Shown: positions 16,243 to 25,722, numbered from the stretch's first letter. The stretch: 64,000 nt of DNA from Lysobacteraceae bacterium (GCA_004143945.1 SEHB01000004.1:62001-126000); one strand, 5' to 3'. The notes: generated by a model not told the origin, from the sequence alone. Translations and numbers: made by a program.

Positions 16243-16607
16243 GCGAACGCGTGCAGGCGTTCGCGGAGTTCCGCCGACGCATGAACGAGCGCATCCTCGG
16301 CCAAGACAACCAGGTCGTGCGCCGCTTCTTCGCCCTCGACACGCAGACCTACAAGGCCGGCGCGCTCGACGTGAAGACCAAGGAGATGCTCGGCCTGGTC
16401 GCCTCGCTGGTCCTGCGCTGCGATGACTGCATCAGCTACCACGTCGCGCAGTGCGTGGAGGCGGGGCTCGACGACGACGAGTTCTTCGAAGTGTTCAGCG
16501 TCGGGCTCGTGGTCGGCGGCTCGATCGTGATCCCGCACCTGCGCCGAGCGGTCGATTTCCTCGACGGCTTGCGCGCGGATGGCCGGGGCGTCGATGCGCC
16601 GGCCTGA
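16239..16607 (+). CDS. AhpD-like / carboxymuconolactone decarboxylase family protein
   Basis: The product is 122 residues long, beginning with the ATG that overlaps the grxC stop. DVKTKEMLGLVASLVLRCDDCISYHVAQC holds the CxxC...H motif and the upstream Glu of the AhpD/CMD fold, so a thiol-disulfide or peroxidase-reducing role is more likely than decarboxylation. DDDEFFEVFSVGLVVGGS and IVIPHLRRAVDFL complete the six-helix fold typical of the family. Pairing with glutaredoxin by a 4 bp overlap supports a redox function. The substrate is unknown. Confidence 0.82.
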   Translation: MSERVQAFAEFRRRMNERILGQDNQVVRRFFALDTQTYKAGALDVKTKEMLGLVASLVLRCDDCISYHVAQCVEAGLDDDEFFEVFSVGLVVGGSIVIPHLRRAVDFLDGLRADGRGVDAPA

Positions 16608-16717
16608 GTCGGGCGGCCGGTCTTCGAGCGCGTCGAAGTCGTCGAGTGCGTTGAAATCGAGGAAGCGGGACGCCGGCCCTGGCCCGGATCGCACTGCGTC
16701 AGGTGGGCCAGGCGCCC

Positions 16718-17815
16718 TCAGTCGCGCACGCGCACCAGCGTGACCGGCGCGCCGTCGTCGCCGCGCCCGCCGAGGCGGTCGAAACCGATCCGGTTGAAGT
16801 CGGCCGCGGGGGCGCCATCGACCGACAGCGAACAGAGGTCGGGGAGACCACCGGTGACCGGTACGCGGCAATCCAGGCGCGCGTCGTTCGCGACGTCGTC
16901 GAGGTGGAAGCCGGTCGCGCGCGGCGCACCGGATCCGAACACGAAGGTGCGCGGTGGACCGTCGTCCGGCACGAGCACCCAGGTCCCGCTCCAGGTCGAC
17001 CCTCCCGCGTCGTTGGCGAATCGCGCGCGCGACAGCAGCATCGGCCGCAGTTGCACATCGCGGCCGTCTTCGACCCTGACGAGCCACGCGCGAGCCTGCA
17101 CCGGCGACAGGAATTCGATCTCGAGCCGCGGCCCGGGCAGGGCCTGGGGCTGGCTTCCGGTCGCCGCCAGCAGCGGCTCGCCACCGGCCAGCTGCACGAG
17201 TCCGACGCGTGCGACGCGCCCGGACAAGTGCGCGCTGCCGAAATACCAGGTCGGCATGCCGATGTCGGTGAATCCGTAAAGCGCCACCGCGAGCTCGCCG
17301 TCCTGCCATTCGAGGCTGGCGCCGGTCGCACGCACCGCCTCGCCGGTCCCCGCGTCGGCGGTCGACCACCAGAATCCGTTTTCGGGCACCTGCGCGGAAG
17401 TCGCCGGGGCAGTGTCGAACAGCCGGAACGCAGCCAGTTCGGCGGATGCGCCCGCGCTGCGGAACACGCGCGCACGGATCACGCGATTGGGCGGCAGCGG
17501 CAGCCCACTCGCGCGCGGATCGACGCGCAGCGTGAACGGAACCCTGTGCGTCTGGTCGCAGCCGGCGGTCGGGCTGCGCAGCTCGATGCTGAAGTCGGCA
17601 TCCTCGAGCCATGCGCGGCCGATCGTGGGCGTGCAGTTGGGCGGCGCCTCGCCATGGATCGCGAGGCGCACGATGTCGCGCCCCGAGGCGAAGGGCAACT
17701 GTTCGACCGTGACCGTGAGGTCGGGCACCCCGCCTTCGGCGGCCCCGGCGGCCGAGGTCACGGCCAGGGCCAGCAGGCAGCCGATTCGGACCAAGTGCGC
17801 GCGCAACGCAGGCAT
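16718..17815 (-). CDS. Secreted protein with GFWW/GxPxWY signature, function unknown
   Basis: The product is 365 residues from the Met at 17815, where a signal peptide (MPALRAHLVRIGCLLALAVT, cleavage near AGAAE) begins; the track frame extends far upstream without reason. The central part has PENGFWWSTADAGTGEAV and VALYGFTDIGMPTWYFGSAHLSG. This resembles a tryptophan-rich beta-sheet repeat seen in many secreted proteins of Lysobacterales. Four Cys are present (NCTP, GCDQ, DCRV, LCSL). No catalytic motif was seen. It converges on the AhpD-like gene and is divergent from the isocitrate dehydrogenase gene. The function is unknown; extracellular localisation is likely. Confidence 0.65.
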   Translation of the reverse strand: MPALRAHLVRIGCLLALAVTSAAGAAEGGVPDLTVTVEQLPFASGRDIVRLAIHGEAPPNCTPTIGRAWLEDADFSIELRSPTAGCDQTHRVPFTLRVDPRASGLPLPPNRVIRARVFRSAGASAELAAFRLFDTAPATSAQVPENGFWWSTADAGTGEAVRATGASLEWQDGELAVALYGFTDIGMPTWYFGSAHLSGRVARVGLVQLAGGEPLLAATGSQPQALPGPRLEIEFLSPVQARAWLVRVEDGRDVQLRPMLLSRARFANDAGGSTWSGTWVLVPDDGPPRTFVFGSGAPRATGFHLDDVANDARLDCRVPVTGGLPDLCSLSVDGAPAADFNRIGFDRLGGRGDDGAPVTLVRVRD

Positions 17816-18089
17816 TCTTGTGCGATGCGGGATCATTCGCCGATAATGCTCGACTGCGCGAAGCCGGGCAAGCCATGCGGCGGGCGTCCGTCGCGCGCGC
17901 GAGGCCTCCGGTCGAGTTTCCGCAACACGGCGTCCGCTTCCCGCGTAGTCCGGTGCGCAGCAGGAACCCCGGCGACGCGCCTTCCTGCGCGTTCCGACAT
18001 GCGTCCAGGCGACGACCGCAGGTCGTCGGTCCGACCCCGGCGCACCAGACGCGCACGTTTCAGCACTGTCCAGCTCGGAGTGTTTCTCG

Positions 18090-19097
18090 ATGAACAAGAC
18101 CATCGCGGTGATCCGCGGCGACGGCATCGGCCCGGAAATCATGGATGCCACGTTGCGCGTGCTCGAAGCGCTGCGCCTGGGGCTGCAGTACGACTTCGTC
18201 GAGGCCGGCCTCGCCGCGCACGAGCGCACCGGCGAGCTCCTGCCGCAGTCGACGCTCGATGCCATCGCGCGCCACCGGATCGCGCTGAAGAGCCCGCTGA
18301 CCACGCCGGTCGGGGAGGGCTTCAGTTCGATCAACGTGCAGCTGCGCCGCCACTTCGACCTGTACGCGAACGTGCGCCCGGCGATTTCGTTCCCGAACAC
18401 GCGCTCGCGGTTCCCCGAGAACGTCGACCTGATCACCGTGCGCGAGAACACCGAAGGCGCCTACGCCGGCGAAGGCCAGCAGGTGTCCGAGGACGGCGCG
18501 ACGGCGACGCTGGTGCAGAAGATCACGCGCAAGGGCTCCGAGCGCATCGTGCGCTACGCGTTCGACCTCGCGCGCCGCACCGGCCGGCGCAAGGTCACCG
18601 TCGTGCACAAGGCGAACATCCTGAAATCGACCTCGGGGTTGTTCCTGAAAGTCGCGCGCGAAGTCGCGGCGCTCTACCCCGAGATCGAATGCAACGAACT
18701 CATCGTCGACAACTGCTGCATGCAGCTCGTGATGCGGCCCGAGCAGTTCGACGTGATCTGCACCACCAACCTGTTCGGCGACATCATCTCCGATCTCTGC
18801 GCGGGGCTCGTCGGCGGACTCGGCCTCGCGCCGGGCGCGAACATCGGCGCCGATGCCGCGATCTTCGAAGCCGTGCACGGCTCGGCGCCTGACATCGCGG
18901 GCAAGGGCATCGCGAACCCGTGCGCGCTGTTGCTGGGCGCGGCGCAGATGCTCGACCACATCGGGCACACCGACGAGGCGCAGCGCCTGCGCGCCGCGAT
19001 TCGTGCAACGCTCGAGGCGCGCGACCGCGTCACGCCGGATCTCGGCGGCGACGGCCGCACCGAGTCGTTCGCGGACGCGATCATCTCGCGCATCTGA
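18090..19097 (+). CDS. NAD-dependent isocitrate dehydrogenase
   Basis: This 335-residue beta-decarboxylating dehydrogenase converts isocitrate to 2-oxoglutarate in the TCA cycle. The start TIAVIRGDGIGPEIMDA is typical of the family. The substrate loop GEGFSSINVQLRRHFDLYANVRP carries the Ser and Asn of isocitrate enzymes rather than the leucine-type loop of LeuB. NLFGDIISDLCAGLVGGLGLAPGANIG is the metal-binding region. HGSAPDIAGKGIANP has the Asp expected for NAD rather than NADP preference. The short LeuB-like form is characteristic of Xanthomonas relatives. 3-Isopropylmalate or homoisocitrate dehydrogenase is the less likely alternative. Confidence 0.85.
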   Translation: MNKTIAVIRGDGIGPEIMDATLRVLEALRLGLQYDFVEAGLAAHERTGELLPQSTLDAIARHRIALKSPLTTPVGEGFSSINVQLRRHFDLYANVRPAISFPNTRSRFPENVDLITVRENTEGAYAGEGQQVSEDGATATLVQKITRKGSERIVRYAFDLARRTGRRKVTVVHKANILKSTSGLFLKVAREVAALYPEIECNELIVDNCCMQLVMRPEQFDVICTTNLFGDIISDLCAGLVGGLGLAPGANIGADAAIFEAVHGSAPDIAGKGIANPCALLLGAAQMLDHIGHTDEAQRLRAAIRATLEARDRVTPDLGGDGRTESFADAIISRI

Positions 19098-19121
19098 ATC
19101 GGTTGCTGGGCGTCGCGCGCG

Positions 19122-19946
19122 TCAGCCGTGCGAACGCGCGGCCGCGATGTGGTCGAGCACGCGCAGGCGCCCTCGACCCGGGCGGTAGCCGCGCGCGAGC
19201 GCGGCGTGGACGAAGTCGATCGCGTCCTCGACCGCGGCTTCGAGCGCCGCGCCGCGCGCGATTCCCGCTGCGATCGCCGCGGCCAGCGAGCAACCCGTTC
19301 CGTGGCTTTCACCGGCGATGCGCCGCTGGCGGAACCAGCGTTCGATGCGCGGCGCGAGCAGCAGGTCGACGACCTGGTTGCCGCGCAGATGCCCACCCTT
19401 GAGCAGCACCGCGCGCGCGCCGCCGTCGAGCAGCGCGCGTGCGGCAGCGTGCATCTCGCGCACGCTGCCGATCCCGCGGCCGAGCAGGCGCTCGGCTTCG
19501 GGGATGTTCGGCGTCACGAGGTCCGCGCGCGTGAACAGGTGGCGGCGCAGCGCGTCCGCGAGATCTCCGCTTGCGAGCCGCGCGCCCGTGGTCGCGACGA
19601 GCACCGGATCCAGCACCACGGGCAACCGCGGATGCAGGCGCAACAGGCGTGCGACCTCGCGCGCGATCGCGGGCGTCGCGATCATGCCGAGCTTCGCGGC
19701 GCCGATGCGGAAGTCACTGAGCACGGCCTCGAGTTGTGCGCGCAGCATCGCGAGCGGAACCGTATGGATCGCGTGCACGCCGCGCGTGTCCTGCGCAGTG
19801 AGCGCAGTGATCGCCGTGGTGCCGTGCACGCCGAATGCGGCGAACGTGCGCAGGTCGGCCTGGATGCCCGCGCCACCCCCGGAGTCGGAGCCCGCGATCG
19901 TCAACGCAATCGGAGGGCGGGCGGGTTTGTGGTGTTTTTGCGACAT
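19122..19946 (-). CDS. thiD: Hydroxymethylpyrimidine/phosphomethylpyrimidine kinase ThiD
   Basis: ThiD phosphorylates hydroxymethylpyrimidine twice on the way to thiamine. The 274-residue ribokinase-fold protein has [22 protein letters not shown] near the start and [13 protein letters not shown] near 110. [15 protein letters not shown] is near 140, VLLKGGHL near 170, and the anion-hole [21 protein letters not shown] near 210. It converges on the isocitrate dehydrogenase gene with 24 bp between stops. No other thi gene is nearby, and no TPP riboswitch was recognised upstream. Confidence 0.94.
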   Translation of the reverse strand: MSQKHHKPARPPIALTIAGSDSGGGAGIQADLRTFAAFGVHGTTAITALTAQDTRGVHAIHTVPLAMLRAQLEAVLSDFRIGAAKLGMIATPAIAREVARLLRLHPRLPVVLDPVLVATTGARLASGDLADALRRHLFTRADLVTPNIPEAERLLGRGIGSVREMHAAARALLDGGARAVLLKGGHLRGNQVVDLLLAPRIERWFRQRRIAGESHGTGCSLAAAIAAGIARGAALEAAVEDAIDFVHAALARGYRPGRGRLRVLDHIAAARSHG

Positions 19947-20088
19947 GGTCGGACTGCGGCTCTCGTCACGAGAACGGGCTGAAGCTTCGGTTTTTCAACG
20001 GATATGCGTGCGCGGCAGCTTGACATCTGTTGCGTTTTCGCCAACGATTCGCAGCGGAATTACACCACAACCATCGCAAGCAGGGGCG

Positions 20089-21282
20089 ATGCAGAGGGCA
20101 ACAGCGAGCACAGGGAGATGGATGGGAGCGCTGGGCGCAGGGCTGGCGCTCCCATTTTTTTCGACATTCGCGCAGGCCGGTGCGCTCGACGGCAGGGCCG
20201 TGGCCGCCCTCGCGAACGTGCCCTCGGTCAGCAGCGCGTCCGCCGCCGTGCCTTCGCGCTGGCGCGAATATGCACTGGCGAGCATCACCCCGCGATTCTC
20301 GTGGTCGACGCCCAAGTCTGCCGCACATGCGCCGTCGGTGCTCGACAGCTACGCCGATCCGCGCGCCGCGATGTTCGAATTCCGCTCCAGCGGCACGTCA
20401 TCGCCGATCGGCGTGTCCTTCATGGTGGATGACGTCAACGACACGCCCGGCGTGCCGTCGCGCCCATCCTCGCAACTCGTCGACCTGCCGAATCCGGGCC
20501 TGCAGCGCACCGTGGTCGCGCCGAGCCTCACCGCCAACTGGGGCGGCCAGGGCAACGTGCGGCTGACCGGCGTGCTCGCCTACCAGCGATTCGCGAGCCT
20601 CGGCCTCGGCATGGCCGAAGCGCCCGCGACGCCGCTGCCGGTGTGGCTCAGCGACACCTCGTACGGCGTCGGCGCGCGCGTGGACGTCGCGAACAGGATC
20701 GGCGAGCGCCTCGGGTGGCAGCTCGGCTACCAGTCGCGCGTCGCGATGGGCGCGTTCTCGCATTACCGCGGCGTGTTCGCGGACGCCGGCGATTTCGACA
20801 TCCCCGCAAGCGCGAGCGTCGGGCTGAGCTATTCGCTGACGCCCGCATTGGCACTGGACGCGGGCATCGAGCGCATCGACTACAGCACGATCACGCCGTT
20901 CACGAGCTCCAACCTGCCGACGCGCTTCCTCGCGCTGCTCGGCGACAGCGCGAGCCCCGTGTTCGCGTGGCGCGACCTCGACGTGTACAGCCTCGGCTGG
21001 ACCCTGCGAGACGACGCGTTCGGCAACCTGCAGATGCGCTACACGACGCGCCAGCAACCCGAGCCGACCTCGCGCCTCCTGGCCGATGCGCTCGCACCGG
21101 TCACCGCCGACCATCTCGTGTCGATGGGCTGGTCGCGTGCATTCGGCAGCGACCGCAACCTGTCGATGACCGCAAGCTACGCGACCTCGCCGTATTACCT
21201 GCTGATGCCGACCTACGTCCCGCGCAGCGACGCCACCGCAGGACGCTTCGAGTTCGAGGCGCTGTGGTCGACGAGGTTCTGA
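20089..21282 (+). CDS. Putative outer-membrane beta-barrel protein
   Basis: The product is 397 residues from the ATG at 20089; the Met at 20122 with AGGGAG four bases upstream is an equally good start. A signal peptide ends near TFAQAGA. The mature chain alternates short amphipathic strands ([59 protein letters not shown]) and ends in ALWSTRF. That final aromatic residue is the Bam recognition signal for outer-membrane barrels. The region [16 protein letters not shown] resembles FadL/OmpP1-type transporters, but I cannot assign it firmly. A TTGACA box lies at 20020-20025. Its gene ends just before the GGGAATGG repeat. Confidence 0.65.
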   Translation: MQRATASTGRWMGALGAGLALPFFSTFAQAGALDGRAVAALANVPSVSSASAAVPSRWREYALASITPRFSWSTPKSAAHAPSVLDSYADPRAAMFEFRSSGTSSPIGVSFMVDDVNDTPGVPSRPSSQLVDLPNPGLQRTVVAPSLTANWGGQGNVRLTGVLAYQRFASLGLGMAEAPATPLPVWLSDTSYGVGARVDVANRIGERLGWQLGYQSRVAMGAFSHYRGVFADAGDFDIPASASVGLSYSLTPALALDAGIERIDYSTITPFTSSNLPTRFLALLGDSASPVFAWRDLDVYSLGWTLRDDAFGNLQMRYTTRQQPEPTSRLLADALAPVTADHLVSMGWSRAFGSDRNLSMTASYATSPYYLLMPTYVPRSDATAGRFEFEALWSTRF

Positions 21283-21286
21283 GAAG

Positions 21287-21376
21287 CAGGGAATGGGGAA
21301 TGGGGTAGGGAATGGGCAAGGCCCATCGTTCCCACCCTCGCTTCATGCGCTTCCATCCCCGATTCCCCATTCGCTG
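21287..21376. repeat. REP-like palindromic element, GGGAATGG family (copy 1)
   Basis: CAGGGAATGGGGAAT at 21287-21301 is the reverse complement, with one mismatch, of ATTCCCCATTCGCTG at 21362-21376. Between them are further GGGAATGGG and TTCCCACCC units. The element fills the gap between the converging outer-membrane protein and PhoH-like genes. A second element of the same family lies before obgE, so this is a dispersed intergenic repeat. It may act as a bidirectional terminator, but it has no T-run. Confidence 0.7.
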
Positions 21377-21379
21377 CCG

Positions 21380-22780
21380 TCAAAGCACCTCCGACGCATA
21401 GTCCGCGAGCCGCGAGCGCTCGCCGCGGCGCAGGGTGATGTGCGCGCTGTGCTGCCAGTCCTTGAAGCGGTCGACGGCGTAGGTGAGGCCTGAGGTCGTT
21501 TCGGTCAGGTAGGGCGTGTCGATCTGCTCGACGTTGCCGAGGCAGACTATCTTGCTGCCGGGGCCCGCGCGCGTGATCAGCGTCTTCATCTGCTTGGGCG
21601 TGAGGTTCTGCGCCTCGTCGATGATCACGTAGCGGCTCAGGAACGTGCGTCCGCGCATGAAGTTCATCGATCGGATCTTGATGCGCGAGGCGAGCAGATC
21701 GTTGGTCGCCGCGCGGCCCCAGGCGCCGCCTTCCTGCGGATTGGTCAGCACTTCGAGGTTGTCGGTCAGCGCGCCCATCCACGGCGTCATCTTTTCTTCC
21801 TCGGTGCCAGGCAGGAAGCCGATGTCCTCGCCCACCGAGACGGTCGCGCGCGTCATGATGATTTCGCGGTAGCGCTGCTGGTCCATCACCTGCGCGAGGC
21901 CCGCTGCGAGCGCGAGCAGCGTCTTGCCGGTGCCCGCGGTGCCGAGCAGGGTCACGAAATCGATCTCGGGGTCCATCAGGGCGTTCAGCGCGAAGTTCTG
22001 CTCGCGATTGCGCGCCTGGATGCCCCAGACCGAATGCGATGCACCGCTGCGGTAATCGTCGACGATCTGAAGGACCGCTTTCGCGCCGTCGAGTTGCAGC
22101 ACCCGCAACTCGACTTCGTCTTCGCCCGGCAGGTAGAGGTTCTGGTTCGGATGCCAGTCCTCGTCCTTGCGCCGCTTGACCTCGTAGTAGGTGCGCCCGC
22201 GCTCGGACCAGGAGCGCAACTCGCCGTGGCGCTCCCAGAAGTTCGGGGGCAGTTCCGCCAGTCCGTTGTAGAGCAGGCTGAAGTCGTCGAGTGCGCGGTC
22301 GTTCTCGTAGTCCTCGGCCGTGATGCCGAAGATCTTCGCCTTGATCCTGAGGTTGATGTCCTTGGTGACGAGCACCACCGCTTCGCGCGGGCGTGACTCG
22401 CGCAGCATCACCACCGACGCGAGGATCAGGTTGTCGGGCAGCGTGCGCACCGAGCGCTTGTCGGCCACGACGTGCGCGGTGGTCTGGAAATAGAGTCGCC
22501 CGGCCTTCGCGCGGCGATCGAGCTGCAGGCCCTGCGGCAGGCGCAGCTCGATGCCCTTCTCGATCGGATGGCCGTTGCCGGCCAGCATCAGTTCGTTGAG
22601 GAAGCGGCTGACCTGGCGCGCGTTGCGCGAGGTTTCGGACGTGCCCTTCTTGGCGGCGTCGAGTTCCTCGAGCACGGTCATCGGGATGAACACGTCGTGT
22701 TCCTCGAAACGGAACAGCGCGGTCGGATCGTGCATCAGCACGTTGGTGTCGAGTACGTAGATGCGCCTGCCTCGGGTCAT
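21380..22780 (-). CDS. PIN domain-PhoH family ATPase
   Basis: The product is 466 residues from the Met at 22780 (MTRGRRIYVLDTNVLMHDP), with GAGAG just upstream; the track adds 19 residues. An N-terminal PIN nuclease domain has Asp residues in LDTNVLMHD, LEELDAAKKG and LVTKDINLRIKA. A C-terminal PhoH ATPase domain carries the Walker A LLGTAGTGKTLLALAAG near 255 and the Walker B YVIIDEAQNLTPKQMKTLI near 390. Such PhoH2/YlaK-like proteins are thought to be RNA helicase-nucleases, possibly in RNA turnover. The name does not imply phosphate regulation here. Confidence 0.9.
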   Translation of the reverse strand: MTRGRRIYVLDTNVLMHDPTALFRFEEHDVFIPMTVLEELDAAKKGTSETSRNARQVSRFLNELMLAGNGHPIEKGIELRLPQGLQLDRRAKAGRLYFQTTAHVVADKRSVRTLPDNLILASVVMLRESRPREAVVLVTKDINLRIKAKIFGITAEDYENDRALDDFSLLYNGLAELPPNFWERHGELRSWSERGRTYYEVKRRKDEDWHPNQNLYLPGEDEVELRVLQLDGAKAVLQIVDDYRSGASHSVWGIQARNREQNFALNALMDPEIDFVTLLGTAGTGKTLLALAAGLAQVMDQQRYREIIMTRATVSVGEDIGFLPGTEEEKMTPWMGALTDNLEVLTNPQEGGAWGRAATNDLLASRIKIRSMNFMRGRTFLSRYVIIDEAQNLTPKQMKTLITRAGPGSKIVCLGNVEQIDTPYLTETTSGLTYAVDRFKDWQHSAHITLRRGERSRLADYASEVL

Positions 22781-22871
22781 GCGGGGCTCTCTCGTAGGGG
22801 AAGGGATGGGGACGCGCAGCGGCACGGATCCACGCACGGCCGGCGGCGCGCGGCGGCGGTCAGGGTGGCGT

Positions 22872-23333
22872 TCACCGCTGCGACAGCCGCTCCAGCACGG
22901 AGGCCACGTGGCCGGGCACCCTGACGCCGCGCCACTCGGCGAAGAGGATGCCGTCCGGATCGATCAGGAACGTGCTGCGAATCACGCCGATGTGGCGGCG
23001 GCCATACAGTACCTTCTCGCCGAGCACGCCGAACGCGTTGCACCAGGTTTCGTCGGTGTCCGCGACGAGCGCGAATGGCAGCGCGTGCTTTTCCCGGAAC
23101 CGCGCATGCGAGGCGACGCCGTCGCGGGACACGCCGACGACCTCGCAACGGCGCTTGCGGAACTGCGGGTACGCGTCGCGGAAACCCTGCGCTTCGCTCG
23201 TGCACCCCGCGGTCGCGTCCTTCGGGTAGAAGTAGAGGACCACCGATTGCCCGCGCAGGTCCGCCAGCGCGAGCGTGCCGCCGTCGTGAAGGACGCCTTC
23301 GAGGTTCGGGACCTTGTCGCCGATCGCGGGCAT
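22872..23333 (-). CDS. bcp: Thioredoxin-dependent peroxiredoxin Bcp (PrxQ-like)
   Basis: The product is 153 residues from the Met at 23333. The peroxidatic Cys is in FYPKDATAGCTSEAQGF near residue 47, with the conserved Thr three residues before it. The usual second Cys five residues later is replaced (SEAQ), so this is an atypical Bcp that must use another Cys (RCEVVGV or WCNAFG) or an external thiol. The start codon overlaps the gcvR stop by one base (TGATG). The gcvR-bcp order opposite dapA is the classical gammaproteobacterial arrangement. It detoxifies lipid and other hydroperoxides. Confidence 0.92.
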   Translation of the reverse strand: MPAIGDKVPNLEGVLHDGGTLALADLRGQSVVLYFYPKDATAGCTSEAQGFRDAYPQFRKRRCEVVGVSRDGVASHARFREKHALPFALVADTDETWCNAFGVLGEKVLYGRRHIGVIRSTFLIDPDGILFAEWRGVRVPGHVASVLERLSQR

Positions 23334-23920
23334 CAGAATTTCATCGGGTCCATGATCGCGTCGAGGTTGAGGCCGTCGCAGAACTCCAGGAAATCGTCGC
23401 GCAGCGCAGCGATGTGCGTCGTCGTCGGAATGCCGATGGTGATCTGCGCCGAGAACATGTCGGCCCCGGTCTGCATCGCGCGATAGCGCGACGAGTGCAA
23501 CTGCTCGATCGTGATGTTCTGGTGCGCGAAGAAGTCGGCGAGCTGGAACAGCACGCCCGGCTTGTCGGCGGCGATCACCTCGACCACGTACGGGATCAGG
23601 TTCGACTGCTGCTGGCGCGCGCCGGTGCGGAAATGCGCGAGGCGCATGTCGCCATCGCGGTCGAGCCGTGCGAGCGCGTTCTCGAGCTTGGCGATCGCGT
23701 CCCACGCGCCTTGCGCGAGCGCGAGCACCGTGAGCTCGTTGCCGAGCGTCGCGACGCGTGCTTCGGCGAGGTTGCAACCGCAGTCGGAAATGCGACGGCT
23801 GATCGCGAGCAGCGGTGACTGCGTGGGCGAGCCGAACGCGCTGATCAGCAGGTAGTTCTCGTTCGACGAAGGGCGGGTGGCGGCCGGATCGCCGGTGACC
23901 TGCTTTCCTGCCTGTTTCAC
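23333..23920 (-). CDS. gcvR: Glycine cleavage system regulator GcvR (ACT-domain protein)
   Basis: The product is a protein of two ACT domains, about 195 residues if the GTG at 23920 (VKQAGKQVTGDP) is used. The track start at 24058 would read into the dapA leader, and no good ribosome site was seen. NYLLISAFGSPTQSPLLAISRRISDCGCNL opens the first domain. PYVVEVIAADKPGVLFQLADFFAHQNITIEQL opens the second and is typical of GcvR. In E. coli, GcvR binds GcvA and represses gcvTHP. It is translated with bcp through a TGATG overlap and is divergent from dapA. Confidence 0.85.
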   Translation of the reverse strand: MKQAGKQVTGDPAATRPSSNENYLLISAFGSPTQSPLLAISRRISDCGCNLAEARVATLGNELTVLALAQGAWDAIAKLENALARLDRDGDMRLAHFRTGARQQQSNLIPYVVEVIAADKPGVLFQLADFFAHQNITIEQLHSSRYRAMQTGADMFSAQITIGIPTTTHIAALRDDFLEFCDGLNLDAIMDPMKF

Positions 23921-24091
23921 GGTTGCCACGTTCTCGCCGAAGTGGGCACCGTCGCGGTGCGATCGCGGCCCAGAATACTTGCGCGCCCGGGGGGTAGCAA
24001 GCCGATCCCGAACGTGCCCGCGCCGGCGTGGACGACGCGCGAGCCCGGGCAGTACCATCGCTGGTTCCGCACCCGACGCCGAAGCTTCGCC

Positions 24092-24973
24092 GTGGACCTT
24101 TCAGGCAGCATCTGCGCGCTCGCCACGCCGTTCGACGCGCACGGCGACGCGCTCGACCTCGACGCGTTCGCGCGCCTCGTCGACCACCAGGTCGCCAACG
24201 GCACGCGTGCGCTCGTCGTCGCGGGCTCGACCGGCGAAGCGGCCGCGCTCGACGAAGCCGAATACGTCACACTGCTCGAAGCGGCGGTCGGGCGCGCGCG
24301 CGGTCGCGTGCCGCTGCTGGCCGGCAGCGGGCTGTCATCGACGCGGCGCACGATCGCGCAGACACGGCGTGCGGCCGCCGCCGGCATCGATGTCGCGCTC
24401 GTCGTCGCGCCCGCATACGTGCGCCCGACGCAGGAAGGCCTCTACCGGCACTACTGCGAAGTCGCCGACCACGGCGGCCTGCCGGTGGTGCTTTACAACG
24501 TGCCTTCGCGCACCGCCTGCGACCTGCTGCCCGAAACGGTCGCGCGACTTCGCGGGCACGGCAACATCATCGGCATCAAGGAAGCGGTGGCCGAACCCGC
24601 GCGCATGCAGGCGCTGCTCGAATTGCGCGACGCGGGTTTCCGCGTGCATTCGGGCGACGACGCGACCGCGATGCGCGCGATGCTCGCCGGCGCGGATGGC
24701 GTGATCTCGGTCGCCGCGAACGTCGCACCCGCGTTGTTCGCCGCGATGTGCGAGGCGGCGCGCGCGCGCGATACAGAAGCCGCTGGCGCGGTCGATCGCC
24801 GCTTGCAACCGCTGTATGCGCTGCTCGGCATCGAGCCGAATCCGATCCCCGTGAAATGGTGCCTGTCGCTGCTCGGATTCGGCGCGGCCGGACTCAGGCT
24901 GCCCCTGCTCGAGCTGTCCGCGTCGCACCGAGCCGAATGCGCGACGGTGCTGGCGGGGCTCGGCCTCGGCTGA
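24092..24973 (+). CDS. dapA: 4-hydroxy-tetrahydrodipicolinate synthase DapA
   Basis: DapA condenses pyruvate and aspartate semialdehyde in the lysine and diaminopimelate pathway. I start it at the GTG at 24092 (VDLSGSICALATPF), giving 293 residues, the usual length; the track start adds 50 residues without family similarity. Active-site features are VAGSTGEAAAL near 45, VVLYNVPSRTACDL with the catalytic Tyr near 135 and IIGIKEAVAEPAR with the Schiff-base Lys near 163. The gene is followed 80 bp later by bamC, as in E. coli. Confidence 0.93.
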   Translation: MDLSGSICALATPFDAHGDALDLDAFARLVDHQVANGTRALVVAGSTGEAAALDEAEYVTLLEAAVGRARGRVPLLAGSGLSSTRRTIAQTRRAAAAGIDVALVVAPAYVRPTQEGLYRHYCEVADHGGLPVVLYNVPSRTACDLLPETVARLRGHGNIIGIKEAVAEPARMQALLELRDAGFRVHSGDDATAMRAMLAGADGVISVAANVAPALFAAMCEAARARDTEAAGAVDRRLQPLYALLGIEPNPIPVKWCLSLLGFGAAGLRLPLLELSASHRAECATVLAGLGLG

Positions 24974-25053
24974 ACACGATGCCCGACCGCCGTGGATGGC
25001 GGTTCACGGCGGCCTGCTAGACTAGCCACCCCTTCCTCCAGCCCGATGACAGG

Positions 25054-25716
25054 ATGAACTTCGTGAGAAGGACCACTGCCGCGTTGCCGGTCATGTTGCT
25101 CGCCGCCGCGCTGCTGGGCGGCTGCGGATTCTTCAGTCGTCACCTCGATCGCCAGGACGACACCTACAGACAGTCGGCGCAGTCGCGTCCGCTCGAAGTG
25201 CCACCCGATCTCGACAGCCCGGCCAGCAACGCCGCATTGACGATTCCGGACGCACGCCCGGCCGCGGCAACGTCGTCACCCGTGGCTGATGCGGGCACGC
25301 CGCCCGGGATCTCCGCGGCGCCGGCGCCTGGGGCCGCGCCGCCGGCCGCGGCGGCTGCGCCCGGCGTGGTGCCGACCGGCGACGGACTGCTGGTATCGGA
25401 CTCGCTGGAAAGTACATATCGCCGCGTCGGACTCGCACTCGAGCGATCGGGCGCCGCGCGGGTGCTCGGCAGCGATGCCGCGGCGCATTCCTACGAGGTC
25501 GAAACGACCGGCCAGACGACGATCAAGCCCGGCTGGTTCAAGCGTGCGGTCATGTTGGGGCGCGCCGGCAACAAGGTCACCTCGCAGGTGCGCCTCGGCG
25601 TGACCGTCGAAGAGAGCGCGCAAGGCAGCCGCGTCAGGGTCGGTGGCGGCGGCGACGAGGCATCGCGCGAGGCGGCGCAGGCGCTGCTGCAGGTCCTGCG
25701 CGAACGACTTTCCTGA
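25054..25716 (+). CDS. bamC: Outer-membrane assembly lipoprotein BamC
   Basis: BamC (NlpB) is a lipoprotein subunit of the outer-membrane BAM complex. The 220-residue protein has a lipoprotein signal (MLLAAALLGGCGFF, lipobox LGGC near 28). It also has the BamC hallmark DDTYRQSAQSRPLEVPPDLDSP, which binds BamD. A Pro/Ala linker and one helix-grip domain follow (LLVSDSLESTYRRVGLALERSG to the end), shorter than the two-domain E. coli protein. It follows dapA, as in E. coli, and its 3' end faces fdxA. Confidence 0.86.
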   Translation: MNFVRRTTAALPVMLLAAALLGGCGFFSRHLDRQDDTYRQSAQSRPLEVPPDLDSPASNAALTIPDARPAAATSSPVADAGTPPGISAAPAPGAAPPAAAAAPGVVPTGDGLLVSDSLESTYRRVGLALERSGAARVLGSDAAAHSYEVETTGQTTIKPGWFKRAVMLGRAGNKVTSQVRLGVTVEESAQGSRVRVGGGGDEASREAAQALLQVLRERLS

Positions 25717-25722
25717 TGACAC

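Noticed and set aside
20020-20048. Promoter TTGACA with -10 at AACGAT for the outer-membrane protein gene
   Set aside because: The -35 box is perfect but no acceptable -10 hexamer lies at 16-18 bp, so I do not list it as a feature.
19947-20088. TPP riboswitch upstream of thiD
   Set aside because: No CUGAGA-type core was found in the gap, and ThiD has no other thi gene next to it.
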